Shown piece after piece: positions 49,822-62,600 of a stretch of 64,000 nucleotides of DNA. This stretch comes from Cymbidium sinense (taxonomy: Eukaryota > Streptophyta > Magnoliopsida > Asparagales > Orchidaceae). The notes beneath the pieces are model-generated. The model was given only the letters and a program-made list of their open reading frames with translations, had not been told where the DNA came from and did not search any database. Numbering within the stretch: the stretch's first letter is position 1; every line of letters starts with the position of its first letter. Position numbers and translations under genes: made by a program. The stretch lies in NCBI GenBank assembly GCA_021442155.1, contig CM038229.1, positions 91,297,716-91,361,715 of the forward strand. Reading direction: 5' to 3'.

Positions 49822-52800
49822 GATAAGAATTGACCTAAAGCTAACATAATTTAACCTAATTGAGACATTATAGAATAAGCTAAACTTCTTATGATTCAAT
49901 TCAAGAAAGAAGCTAATCGCAACCATGCGTTATAGCATCTTTTGATTGAAAGGAAACTATAGCTCCAAAGACAAAGAGGAAATTTCTTATGATTCAAAGG
50001 TTTGGAACATCAAGAGAGAGACAACGAAAGATCTTTACAAGTGGCATTGCCCTTTTGAACCTATTCTACCATGAAATGTGTTTCCTAAGGGCGATCTTTC
50101 TCTACAACTACTCTCATTCTAATTTGAGTTTCGGGATTCTACCAAGTGGATCATATATGATCTAGGATAAGGCCCAGGGGAGGAATAGTTATTCACTTCA
50201 AAAATGAATAACGTAGAAGTACTCACTAATCTTGAAATAAGATATACTACGATGATCCGGTATAAAAATAGATTATGGAATACACAAACAAATAAATGAA
50301 TAAAGAAAGAATGAATAAATATCAAATGAGTAATTCAACATGATTGAAGTTATTTCAGAAAATCACTTCTCAAATACCTGAGGTTAGAATGTTGTCTTAC
50401 TTTTGGTCATCATAATGAGCAAAGCTAAATGAGCAGCATCTCCATCCACTTGTAAGATATCAAATAGAGGGAATATTGTAGCTTTGATCTATTCCAAGTG
50501 GTTGATTTAAACCCTAGATAGGCTTGTAAGCAGTTGTAATGGACTTGCTGTAAAAACTCTCATAGACTATGTCTAGTAGTGTTATCTTTCTTCTTGAGAA
50601 AGGCCTGAATGCTAGCCAATCATCTTAGATTTTGATCCTTGAGTCCTCAGTCATCCTTTTGCTATCTTTCCTTACATGGGTTACACAGGTACTCTTCATG
50701 TTCCCTCTGTAGCTAATATCTCTCTGATAGGTGAGGAGGCCCATACTGAATGGGAGCTCTATTAATACTCTTTTGCCATTCAGTGTCAAATGAGTTGCAA
50801 GATCTAGGACTTTCATCCCCGTAATCCACCACGCTATGCTGCAGCATTGAAATGGATTTTCAACCATAGAAGGATGGCGTAGATTCTATTTCCTCAAAGC
50901 TCAAGATGACATCATCATTTGCTACTTCTTCGTATGCTTCACTTCTATAGATTAGTAAGCTAGGACAACCTACCACACATAGAAGTAGCAGAAAAAGAAT
51001 AAGCACGCTACATACATGAAGAATAAAGCAATCAGAGGCTAAGGCACCACCATCTCTACATCATTTCAACGATCAAGGCCTAGGTAGAGGCAGGTAGTGC
51101 AGAAGTGAGGAAGGATGAAGAATTGAAGTTGACCTAGAAGTAGAAATGGGAGTTTTAGTAGTATCTAATGAATCAGTGCCAAAGGCGAAAGCATTTGAAA
51201 CAAATCCAATTGACCCAATCCTAGCTGGCATCCCTGTAGTTTCGAGGAGGCATTCTCGTTTATATTATGAGAAAAGGCTATGTTTTGATAAAGTGCATTG
51301 CCTATTGTTCTTAACATCCCTCTCTCACGAAAGATGTGCAATAACCTTTTAGATATGGTTTACCCTTTATCCATGAAAACCTTTCAACTGTATACTATAC
51401 AAAGTTAATTACCTATTTTATCTTTATATTTATATATCTAGTGGAGGGTCAAGTCAAATGAAGCTCGATAGGCGTACATGCATAGCTCAATGCCTAAGAA
51501 AAGTTGCAGTACTTGAAATAGTTGACTCATCAGTTGTAGTTCTACCAATTTTATTTTTTGATTTAGTTGAAGAACACCTAATTTTTTTCATCACTTGTAA
51601 TCCGAGTAGCAGATCTAAATGCTTAGCTACCAATAGCATCTGAGCTAGATATTAATCAATCGATCCCCATATTCCCAATTATTCTAGCATTAGAATATTC
51701 CTACCCTATTTCTTAATTCAACATTTTGCCTTTGCTCTTTATGCTGCGAGTGGATCCGGATCTCAATCTAAGATTTCATTTTTAATGGGTAGAACTATAA
51801 TGGGATTGAGGTAAACTGATGTTGGGTTTCAAATGGGCAAGGATGCTTCATTTGATACTTTCTCTTATATAATGAGCTTCATCATTAGAACTTTTTGACT
51901 TTTCTGATATGTGGTATGCAGTTAGACGAGGCTGTGGTTTTAGATAATTTCTGAATATGGAAAGAAAAGTGCCATGTGATCAGTGCATTTTCTACTAAAC
52001 ATGGAAGATAAAAGAAGGGAACTTTAGGTTTAATTTTTATAATACATATATCAGAAAGAAAAATATATCGTATAGAAAAAATAATAATGTGGCTCTACTG
52101 AAAGGAGATGATCACTTCTATGAGACTCGATTGAAAGGAGAGGAGCCATCAAGACACTAGAGCAAAGTGAGAGGAACAAAGTACTCGAGCAAAGTGATAG
52201 AAATGATGTACTCGAGTCTGTCTCCTCTCAAATGTAACATGCCATCCATTCTTGAAAAAACTTCTATTTCACTTTTACTCTTATTACAACTAGTCTTATT
52301 TCAACACCATTTCAAAACCATCCAAACCTGCCAATCTGATCTTCCTGAAGGCACCAAGTTACTCTAACTTTCACTATGAAAATTGGACTATCCACTTTTT
52401 TGATCTTATTGCTTCTAAGAGTAGATGAGTACATACATATTGGAATGTTCTAAAACTAGATAGGAACTAGACCATAGCCCCTACCATGGGCAATTCATGA
52501 TTATAATGGGAGAGGGTGGGATGGAACATCCTTTGTATAGAAGGAGGGGTAAGAGAGGAAGGGTATGGTTGAATCAATTTCATTTTTCACCCTACTGACC
52601 CCAATCAAATTCAGAGATGTAGCTCGAGCTGAATAAAGATAGGTTTTCTTCTAGACAAAAGGAGAACAGCTACTCTTTTTCAAAAGCACTCAAATCTCAT
52701 TTAAATTTTGAAAAGTGGAAAGTAGGGTTAGTGTGATTTATAATGGAGTTTAATTGATGCCTAATCTTAAAACCTTAACCCGTAGAAGAGAAATCAAATC

Positions 52801-52853
52801 ATTCTTAGAATTTCTCAAGGCAGGCAACCTATTCTGTTATAGATGATAGCCCG
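49822..52853. other. Unassigned mosaic DNA with repeat cluster near 52126
   Basis: No gene is recognised. The minus-strand frame 50625-50867 has a faint resemblance to an ATP-synthase-like TGxKVxDL string but nothing more. The cluster 52126-52216 carries CTCGATTGAAAGGAGAGGA and two AGCAAAGTGAGAGG variants of the dispersed family. Confidence 0.4.
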
Positions 52854-53690
52854 ATGGAAGGTTGCTTGGTCCAAAAAGTGCGAGGAATGAGAGAGCGTAG
52901 GAATGAATTTCTATTTTTGGGGAATGAGCATTGGGACACAAAATTTCATCATTCCCGTGGGGATTTTCTTCTACCTAAGATCTCTGATCATTCTTCGATT
53001 CTAGTGAGCAGCACTGGGAAAGTCCAACACACTAAGAGGTTCAAGTTTTATAACCACTGAACTGACGAGCTTCACTCTTTTCATGTCATTCATGAACTGT
53101 GGAGTGTGGGTGCAACTGGGGACCCCATAATTCATTTCTACAAAATGTTGAAATCATTGAAGGCAGCTTTGAAGCCATGGAGTAGGCATAGATTTGGTCA
53201 TCTATCAACATAGCAAATTCATTAGGTGAAAGGCTAAGGCCCTTGCATCCATCCATCCAGAATCAAAGAATGCATGATCCTCTGAGCCCGGAACTCATTC
53301 TATGGGAGAATGCATTAGAAACAATAATCTTCAATCAATTGGTTGCACCCAGATAATAGTGGTACTAGATTCTTTCACTTGGTTGTTCAGAGCAGAGCTT
53401 TTATGAATTCATTTATGGAGATTGACATGATAAATGGGTGCACCACTTTTGATGTAGTGCTAATTAGAGATGATGTTATCAAAGACTTCAGGGATCTCTT
53501 GAATAACAATTTCAAGCCATTTTCCTATAAATATACTGAACATGAGGTGTGTTTTATTCAGGACTTCAGTTTGCATGAGCTTCATTAGGTTGTGTTCACT
53601 ACCAATCTAAAGGAAGAAGTCTCCAGTGGTCGATGGCTTTTATGCAAAGTTTTCTCAAGTGGCCTGGTTGCTAAGACTGGCTTTGAGGAG
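52854..53690 (+). pseudogene. LINE ORF2 fragment: end of endonuclease to start of RT
   Basis: One + frame, with several stops, reads DFLLPKISDHSSILVS and RFKFYNH (end of the endonuclease domain). It then reads ELWSVGATGDPI and LKSLKAALKPWSRHRFGHL (the spacer of plant LINEs), then WLHPDNSGTRFFHLVVQSR, the entry to the RT region. After 53588 a shifted frame gives SPVVDGFYAKFSQVAW, matching SPGPDGFxxxFFQ of RT, with intervening sequence deleted. The SDH catalytic motif is intact. The match is clear in order and spacing. The upstream endonuclease and the RT core are missing. Confidence 0.8.
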
Positions 53691-56600
53691 GATTAGAAAT
53701 TTATTGTTAACTTAGGTACCTCTGTCACTGGGGTTTGTTACTCTTCATCTATGATTTGTCTCCTGAATCAATCCATTTCTTTTGTTGGTCTATAAGGAAG
53801 TGGCTGCTAGCATAGATGTCTTTATTTTGCTTTCAATTTCAGCTAGAAATATAGGACTTTCTTAGCCTAAAAAATTAACTACCCTCTTTTCAATGTGTTA
53901 GGTTCAGTCAGAAGGCTCTAGTGCTACTGTGCTTTCCAACCCTCGAGACAATTACTTTGCCTTTCCATTCAGCTAGCTCTTCAACCCTACATAATCAACT
54001 ACCAACTCTACCATGATGCCAAGTAGGAGTAAGGTCAATTTACTTACTAGACCAAGTGACTTGTCTAGCTACTACAAGAGGCTTTTTTAGAGGAGAGGGT
54101 CTGGGCATTCCCTCATGCCAGTTAGTTCATAAAGAATAGAGGCCTATGGAGAAAGGATGCATTCACATTCAACCAATCCTGAGATTCATATTTTAGGTAG
54201 CCCTTTTTTCTTACGCAATGGAGAGAGTCCTAGTAAAAACTATCATCTTTCTTATCTATTTTCTCTTTTTTTAGTTTTTTTTATGTTTATGAGGACTTTA
54301 TTCTGTACTCGCTTTAGCTTTCCATTATGTTGCTAATGGTATAACCCAGGAAAAGTGACCAACTTCACATTCAATTTTAGTCTAGCCAAGTTACCTTTTC
54401 TCTCTCCAGACTGACATTGAGTGACTAGAAAAGAAAAAAAAGTAGAAGAGATGGGCATTCTATAGTTGTGGCAAGACTGACACTTAGAAAGGACTACAAA
54501 GCTAAGATGGTGTATAGTAATGTTGTAATGACAACCTTGCAGGGAGAAGTGCACCATGTATTTGAGATAAGGGCCTCTCAACTCAAGGAAGGATTTATGT
54601 TTCATTGAAGCTAGACAAAGGCTCTATTGAAGGAGGATTGAATGATAGATTAGATCGATCAACATCCAAAGAAATTCCCAAGGAAAATTATAAGCCCCAA
54701 TAAATGAGCATTTTCAAGGACTAGGTCTTTTCCCATTACTCAAGCAATCGATATCACCTCGCCAAAGGGAATGATGATGCTCACCCTCACCAACCCAAAA
54801 TGCTATACCATATATTTAGCCACTGCAATTGTCAAATGAATAACTAGAACAATCATATTCACTAAGAATGCCATTCTGTCAAAAGATTTGTACTTCAAAA
54901 TACCTGGTAAACTAGTTTCTATGGTTGCTTCAAATATCACCATCATGCTACCCAATCTAAACTTATGAGTTCCTGAAGTAGCATTGAGTGATCCCCTGAA
55001 TCCTCCTTAAATGGAATCTTGGGTTCCTATGATGTCGCTCTGAATCTTGCATCTTTCTTGGCATGAGTCCAATTTTTGGGACAACTAAGAAAGAATCTAC
55101 TATCTCTTTCTTGACTTTATTTGGAAAGCATTTCTTGCTAGATCAGATTGAGAGTGATTCGCTGACAAACATGTTTTACTTGTGCATTTATAACATCAAT
55201 TGCTTATGACTATATAAATGAAAAGATTGAAATGGGACCAAGAAGACTAATTTGGTTAGCCACCCGTACCCACCCTATATCTTTCAAACATAGTCATTTC
55301 ATCCCTAGCCCATTGTCCTTTTACTTGCTTGCTTTTACTTTCTCTAGAGCTCTTGCTTTGCTTACTTTTCTAGCTTCTTGGCTTGCCCTAGAATTTACTA
55401 CCCAAATCTAATTGAATGTTAGAGAAGAGTGCTCTATTTATTCTAAAATTTGCATTGGGGCTAGCACCTCTATCTTTCAAGCACAGTTGAATGAAAATAG
55501 CATCTTTTTGGCATACAAAGGAGGAGAATCTATCTATTCTTTATTGCTTAAAACTTTGCTTGGAATTTGATCTGCTTATTCACTCTTTTATTCTATGACC
55601 AGAAACACCATACCATGCAACAACTTCCTATTCTTTTCTTTGACATATTCCCCATAACTTCCACTATAAACCCATGGCTACCTTCAACTAGAGAAGACAA
55701 CACATTTTCTAGGCCTAAAGCAATGTCAATATTTTAATGTCAATGAAAGAACATAATTAGGAGGTTCTTTGAAGCAAGTGAGTGTGACAATTCTATCCTA
55801 TAAAGAATCTACCAAACAGCTTTTTATGATTCTTCAGTTCATTAGTGAGGTGGAGTTTACAGAACTCTCCACCAGCCTTTCCCAGTAGTTCCAATTTTTC
55901 TTCATCCGCTACAAGACAAGAAAAATGAAGAGGAGAACTCTAAGCTCTAAAAATTGAACTAGCAGCAGAAATGATGACAACTAAAGCACTAGATAAGATC
56001 AAAAAGGTAGACTAGAATCGCTATTGAAAGAACAGTGAATATACTCAAAAATGTACTAAAAGTAGGGGTTCACATAAATGACTCTATAGAAGTCCTCTCC
56101 CACTTGAAAGTTAAATTAGGAGAAGAAGTGTCCCAAATAAATGCATTCCATTCTTGGCAGAGGTTCTTTCCATCTAAGACCTTGAATTGAAGTACTTCAT
56201 CCACCTTGGAAGAGTGAAAGAAATGATCATTCAAAGCAGACCCAAGGAAGACCGAAAAGTGGCTTCAGGATATACTTTAAGTCTGGAAAGGGCTCGATTG
56301 AGGGGAGAGAGAAAAGAGCTATAGGCTCAGATCTTTGAAAGGTAAAACTTATTGTGCGTGTCAAAACGAAAGGTAGAGTTGATATTATGTGACTCCGATC
56401 TTTCATTTTTTACCTAAGTAGAATTGGCTTGACATGTTGATGGCATAGAAGCTGCTCTTGCCAAAGCTTTTTTTCCTTAAGGGCAGGAAAGATATATTAC
56501 ACTCGTATTAGTGCAATGATTGATTTCTACCTACTTCCTTTCCCCTTCTTCACCAAAAGTGACAGATTCAATCTAGGCTAAGCTTAGTCTTCCCTGCAAG

Positions 56601-59600
56601 AAAAGTAGTGGTTGTGCACTATTGTCTTTTCTTTGGCTCATCATTGATCTATTGAAAACGAAACACAAAAAGAAGAGAAAGAATCAGAGAGTAGTTGGTA
56701 GTTCACTGGAGGAGTACAGGTCAACAAAGTGATGAAAGGCTCGTTAGAGAGGCATAATAATGAGTACTTCCTTCACTATGGGACTGAACTATGAAAACCT
56801 ACTTGTCAAAATAAAATTTTTTGAGTACAATGGCTAGCCTTCTTGACCTGCCCCTTTTATTGATACCTTTCCTGCCAGATTACTTTCTCAAAAGAGATAC
56901 AAAACCTCAAAACTATACTATTCTTCCTTGGAAGAAATGTTGACATGGTGTGGTTCTTCAGAGAGGAAAGATAAAATATAATTCAAAAATAATATAGGCT
57001 ATACGGAAAAGAGAATTTGAAAAGAGAGGAGGTATATACTGGCTCGACAAAAAGGAGAGGCAAAATGATAGAATAGACTTTCCTTTCAATCAAGTATATA
57101 GGACATACGGAACAATATAGCTACTTCTTTGTGTTCTCTAATCATATCCGATCAAAGAAATCATATACTCTATTTCCTAGTCCATAAGAATGACAAGACG
57201 ATATCTAGTAAAAAAAACCTAACCCTGTCCGAATTGAAGTAAAGAAATACATTTTCTACAATTTCCCATGGGGAAAATTCTATCTTCTATCTACGTGAAG
57301 GAAATAGAGTTTTAAATGAAAGAGTAGCTATACTTACTGAATAGTCAAGAATTATAAGCAGTAAAGCTACTTCCTTGAATTTTTGGATATGAGTAGATAA
57401 GTGTTTCTTTCTTTCTAATTCACTTCTTTCAATACTATCCTTAGGAGACCCGAGTATTGCTTTTCAAAACTTGAAAAGGAAGAAGAAAGTGTTCTTTTTG
57501 ATCAAAGAGTGGGGCATTGGTCAACGATCCATTAGCTAAAGATGGTTAGGTCAAATCGAAGGTCATGAAGGAATGTTGCTAAGTGTGTAGCCTAGTCCAA
57601 TCTACAAAACCAGTTCATGGGATAGTATGTTCCTTATCTATCAATTGTGTAGCTCTTACTAGTAATTGAGATGACTGCCTACCCTAGTTGTAGAGTGAGT
57701 CATCCTTCATTTCATTTGTTATTTATCTTTAGTTTACTTTTCAACTCATCCTTCTCTCAAAACTATGGTGACTAACCTCACTCTCTGTGGTTCAATTAGC
57801 AAACCATTTATTTTGCTCCGCACCTCGGGGGTGTGGGGAGTGTTCTACTCTCTATAGGCAGTTCGTACAATAGTATGATGTTTCATATTTCAGATTAATA
57901 TTCTAAAATTACCTTTTACAAAGAGAAAATTTCTAGCCTGGCTGAAGTGGTTAAGGGGAGGCTGGATTCACCAAGATGAGTAGCTAGAGAAGGAGAAGTG
58001 TAAGGTCCAGATCAGTGAAGTGATTTCGCCATTTATTCTACAAAACACAATCCTTTTTATTGATTGAGAATTCCTATTTTGAGTATTAGCCCAGTGAGTG
58101 TGACCAATAGCTTAATGCTTGTGGTTGAGATTCAGAGCCTACCCTGCCTATGGGTTGAATAGTTTCTTTATTAGTGCTGAATCATATTTCTTATGCTTCT
58201 TATGCAATCGGTGAAAAAGTTTCCCCAGCACCAGTGAAGAAAAAGGAAACCTAATAGTACATCTTGGACAAAGCATTGATTGTCCGGTTTTCAAGCATCC
58301 AATCATAAGAAGAGCTACTCTAATTCATTTGCTTCACACACGATGGGAATTAGGTCCTAAAAAATAACTGAAAGAATTTTGGTCATTTTCATATCAAAGC
58401 ACCTACAACATGATGGTGGAAGAGAAGAAGAGAATTGTAGGATAGCAAACTTGTAAGGTAGAGTCTAGCTTTCAAGCGTGTGTCAATAGAGCTCCTTTTG
58501 GCTAAGTATTCATAGGATGTATTCTCATATATTGGGTGCACACATCACATCCATAGTCCTTAGACCTCCACTCTTCCACTCTTGAATAGTGAACTCCACA
58601 GTTCGTCAACATTTTCTTTTTCCCTATGTAATCGTACAATGTACAATGAAAAAATCTGAACTAATATTGATAGCGCATTAAGAGAAAATTAGTGACATAA
58701 TTTCCAAGTTCAAACTCCTTATTGCAAACTTATTATCTTTTCTCTCCAAGCAACTTTAGAACATAGAGTAGAAGAGAAGCTTGTATGACTTAAAACAAAG
58801 CCTACTAAAAAAGACACAAACTTTCCATTCAATTCAATTTGACTAGAATTCAATTACCAAACACCTTACAACTAGAAAAAAAAAGTGATGAAAGGAACAA
58901 TTTTTGCACATATAGACAAAAAGAAAGAATAAATTGAAGGGCATAGTACTCATTTGAAGAAATTGGGGTTATGTAGAGGAGCATGCTTTGGATACATAAG
59001 GTGTGTAGTAGTAAAGAAATTAGAAGAAATTCTTTTGTAGCAAGGAGAAAATGAACACTAAACATGTTGAGGGCAATGTTAAAAATTTGAGGGATCTATA
59101 GGAGTTTGAGGTTTTGAGCAAGAAAGATGGGTTTTTGGGGCAAAGGTTGACTCTCAAATCATATGCTTTAGTGAATAGTGCCATTGGGGGAAGAGGCCCA
59201 AGTAGGAGTTGCAGTAATGGCATTCACCGTAGTGATTTCACTAGTGCTTACAGTCTAGCTAAGAGGAGTTCATAGCCAATCACTAGGTTCCATCAGACCG
59301 TAGCGTGCCAACCAAGTTTTCTTAATTTCTTCTATGGTAGTTGGATTACGTGGAGTGATTCTAAAGTTCTTTTCTAATTTTTTATCATTTCATCATCAGA
59401 CAGTCATACTAATGAGGCTAGGGATCGATTGGAGGTAAGCTAGTGAGCTATAGGAAAGCTTATTTCCAAAACTCTTTTTCATTACTTAGAAGTTGTAAGG
59501 GTCACTTCACTAATATTCAAGTTAGTTGAAGAGCTTCGTATTGCCTTTCCCTTAAATGCTAATAGAAGAAAGTGACCTCATGCATGAGTAATTAGAAGCA

Positions 59601-62600
59601 TGATGGAGTGGATATACTTTCTCTACCAAAGACATATACTTGAATGAGCTAGTCAACATCTCCCTAGTTCTGTACATGTGAAAAAGAATTTATGATCTTC
59701 CTTTCCTAAACCTATGAGAACACTCTAAGAAGATGCTAGCAAAGATCTCATTGAAGACTTTTCTAATTACATCGCGTCCATCAAAAGAATGTCATTTTTG
59801 TGTGGTTGAGTAAGAGGAAAAGGTGCTAGCTAAAGGAACTAGAATCATTTCATGTATTAATCAATGGAAAGGTATTCTACAAGATTAAGCCCACTCTTAC
59901 TAAGAAAATGAGGTATGAAACTCATTGATATGCCTCTTAAGGTGCTCACTAATTCATGAAGACTTAACTACAAATGTTTATGTTGCGGGTGAGATTATAA
60001 GATACTTTGCCCGCCTTATCCATCTAACCATCTCTTACTGGATCAACCAAATTTACTACTCCTCTAGTTACCTCGATTCTTGCCACTTCCCATCCCTACA
60101 TGGGCCTTTCTCAAGCTACGGGCTTTGCAAGTGGAACTCAATTGGCTAAACTAAAAGATCCTCATCAGTTCTTAAGCTCTTTGCCTCTTTGCTAGAGGAA
60201 AGCTCTCCCTTGTCTGGTTCTACTCTGACATTGAATTCTACCTAAAATGATCTCAAAAGTCTTCCATTTCCAACTAGGAAGAGAGGGTAAGGAATCTTCA
60301 TCTTATGGGTAGGTATCAGAGAAGGGGGTAAAAGAGACTCTGACTCTTGAATCTATTCCCCTCTTGTAATAATAATGTGCATCAGGATTTACTTTGGGAA
60401 TCCTTTTTTAATGGGGATGGGGGCACCCCTCACAGTGGACGCACATTACTAGTAGATTTTCTTTTGAGTTGGTGCTAGCATGTCATGGAAGGAGAATATG
60501 GAAAAGATGTTGCATAAGAAAAGTAAGACATCTTGTTAATCACTATCATCATCATGAGCAGTAGCTTCAACAGTTAGTAGATTTACCCAATCCACTTTTT
60601 CATATTTAGGAGTGCTTTTTAAAAAATAAAAAGAAAAGGCAATAGTTTGATTCTAAAAGAAGAAAAGGGAATCAGATTTCAATCAGACTTGATCTAAATC
60701 GTAGTTCATATTCAAGTCATGTTATGTTCATAAGATAGAACTTATAATAAGCCGCATTCTCCTACAATTTAGAAATGAGAATGCTTATTTTGAGTCATCT
60801 TCATTTGCTTTGTAATCCTTCTACTACTTTCTTTTATCTAATGCTAGATTTGATCCTTCCATGATTATGGAGAAGCTGCTCTCTCTTATTCTCTTGAGAC
60901 TTAGATAGGAGGGAGGTCTTATCGAAGCACTCTTTTCTTCCCTTTTTGTCTGATTTGGCCAAAAGTTGCTATGTGAATAGCATGAAGGAGCAAAATTGGG
61001 TGGAAAGGTCATCCAACCTCTAAAATCTTGATGAAGCACTCTCTGAGCTTTTCTCAGATGAAGTCGAAATGCCCAATCCTGCACCAGTAGTTCCTCCAAT
61101 AGCCATGGCTGAGAAGATAGAGGATCTAGCCAGTCCTTTGGAAGCCTGACAACATCACAGCCTCGGTGGGGATGAGATTGTTGAAGAAATTGCCCAACCC
61201 GCTTCCTATCCAGAGGGGACTATGAAAAAACTCAAGACTCTAATATGGGAGCAATTACATCATTTTTGTGACCGAGGGAAACAAAAATACCATCTCTCAA
61301 ATCCCAATGACCCATAAATTAAAGTGATCCTTGATGAGTGTGTGAACATAACGTCAAGGATCTAGAGATTAAAAATACGGAAGCAAAACTATGAGCACAC
61401 ATTAATTGTATAAAAGCAAAACCCCAACTCATAGAACCTTTGTGTAAGTATCTTTTAGGGAGTGAAATAATAATCAATGGGTGTCAGATTAGCTACAATT
61501 TCTTCAATGGGAGCAGTTATCGATATTGGTAACATTTTTTATTTCTCGATTCATTCCATGGCACAAAATCCATCATTAGCTATGTAAAAAAAGAGTGGAA
61601 GCAAGAATGTTATAAGATGGTGTTTTCTATCTCTTTAGTTTCTTTTCTGAACAAGAAATAAATGGATCGAACTCATCCGCTATGAAAGATATCGACTTTG
61701 TCTTGGGGAAGGAATGTTATGTTCTAAGTTAAAGGCTAGAGTTCTTTCTTCTAGAAATGTTTGGAACCCATTTGTTTTAGAAGCTGGCTACAAAGGCCTT
61801 ACTAGTACTAGATAGGGGTAGCAGCATATCATAAAAATCCATAACCTATAGCATCATTAATAGAGCTAGCCGCAGATTCTTTAGCACTCATGCCCAGGGC
61901 ATTACAACTTCAATTCAATCCTCATTTAGTGTAGTTGAGATTGAATCTCCTCGTTGGTACAACTATAGATGAGATTAACTTTTCACTAGTCAAATGTCAA
62001 TGGTGTTAACATACGTTATTGACCTTAGTGCCTATAGTTTTCCTATTTTGCTTAGTAGAGAAATGATGAAATGGAAATCCAAGCCCTTGAAGTGTAACCC
62101 TGTCTTTGCATATCTTTACTACGCACCTTGCTTTGATAAAGATAACCTATCTATCTCTTGAGTGTACACTCGTTGATCCGTACGTCTGACCATGCTTCTC
62201 TATATTCATCTCTTATTCTATGCAGAGGCAAACATCGGGAAAAGGTCAGTAGGGAAAATTATTACTTAGTCTGAGATGGTTGTAAACAACATTCAACTGC
62301 GACTGATCCAAGAACAAACTTGAGAATCTCTGACTCAAAAGTGCTATCTTCTATAGTGTGATGTCCTCCACTTTGACTCATTCAGTCAAGCACTCCTTGT
62401 TCAATTGTTCTTTCCCCATCAAGTAAAGAAGAAAATGGTACATGCAAGAGGTCCATGAAGAAAACTCGTTTTATGGATTCAAGACTTTCATGGAGGGGAA
62501 GGCTTGGCTGGGAGAGCCATTAGGAAATCATCATAGAGAAGGGAAGAGATGATTGAAAGAAAAAATCTTGACTTCTTCTTCCTCGGATCAATGGGTTAGC

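Noticed and set aside
50625..50867. Possible ATP synthase-like TGMKVLDL string
   Set aside because: Only a short stretch is similar and the nucleotide-binding motif that should follow is absent.
57935..58000. tRNA-like CCTGGCTGAAGTGGTTAAGGGG
   Set aside because: It resembles a D-arm, but no anticodon arm, T-arm or acceptor pairing could be found.
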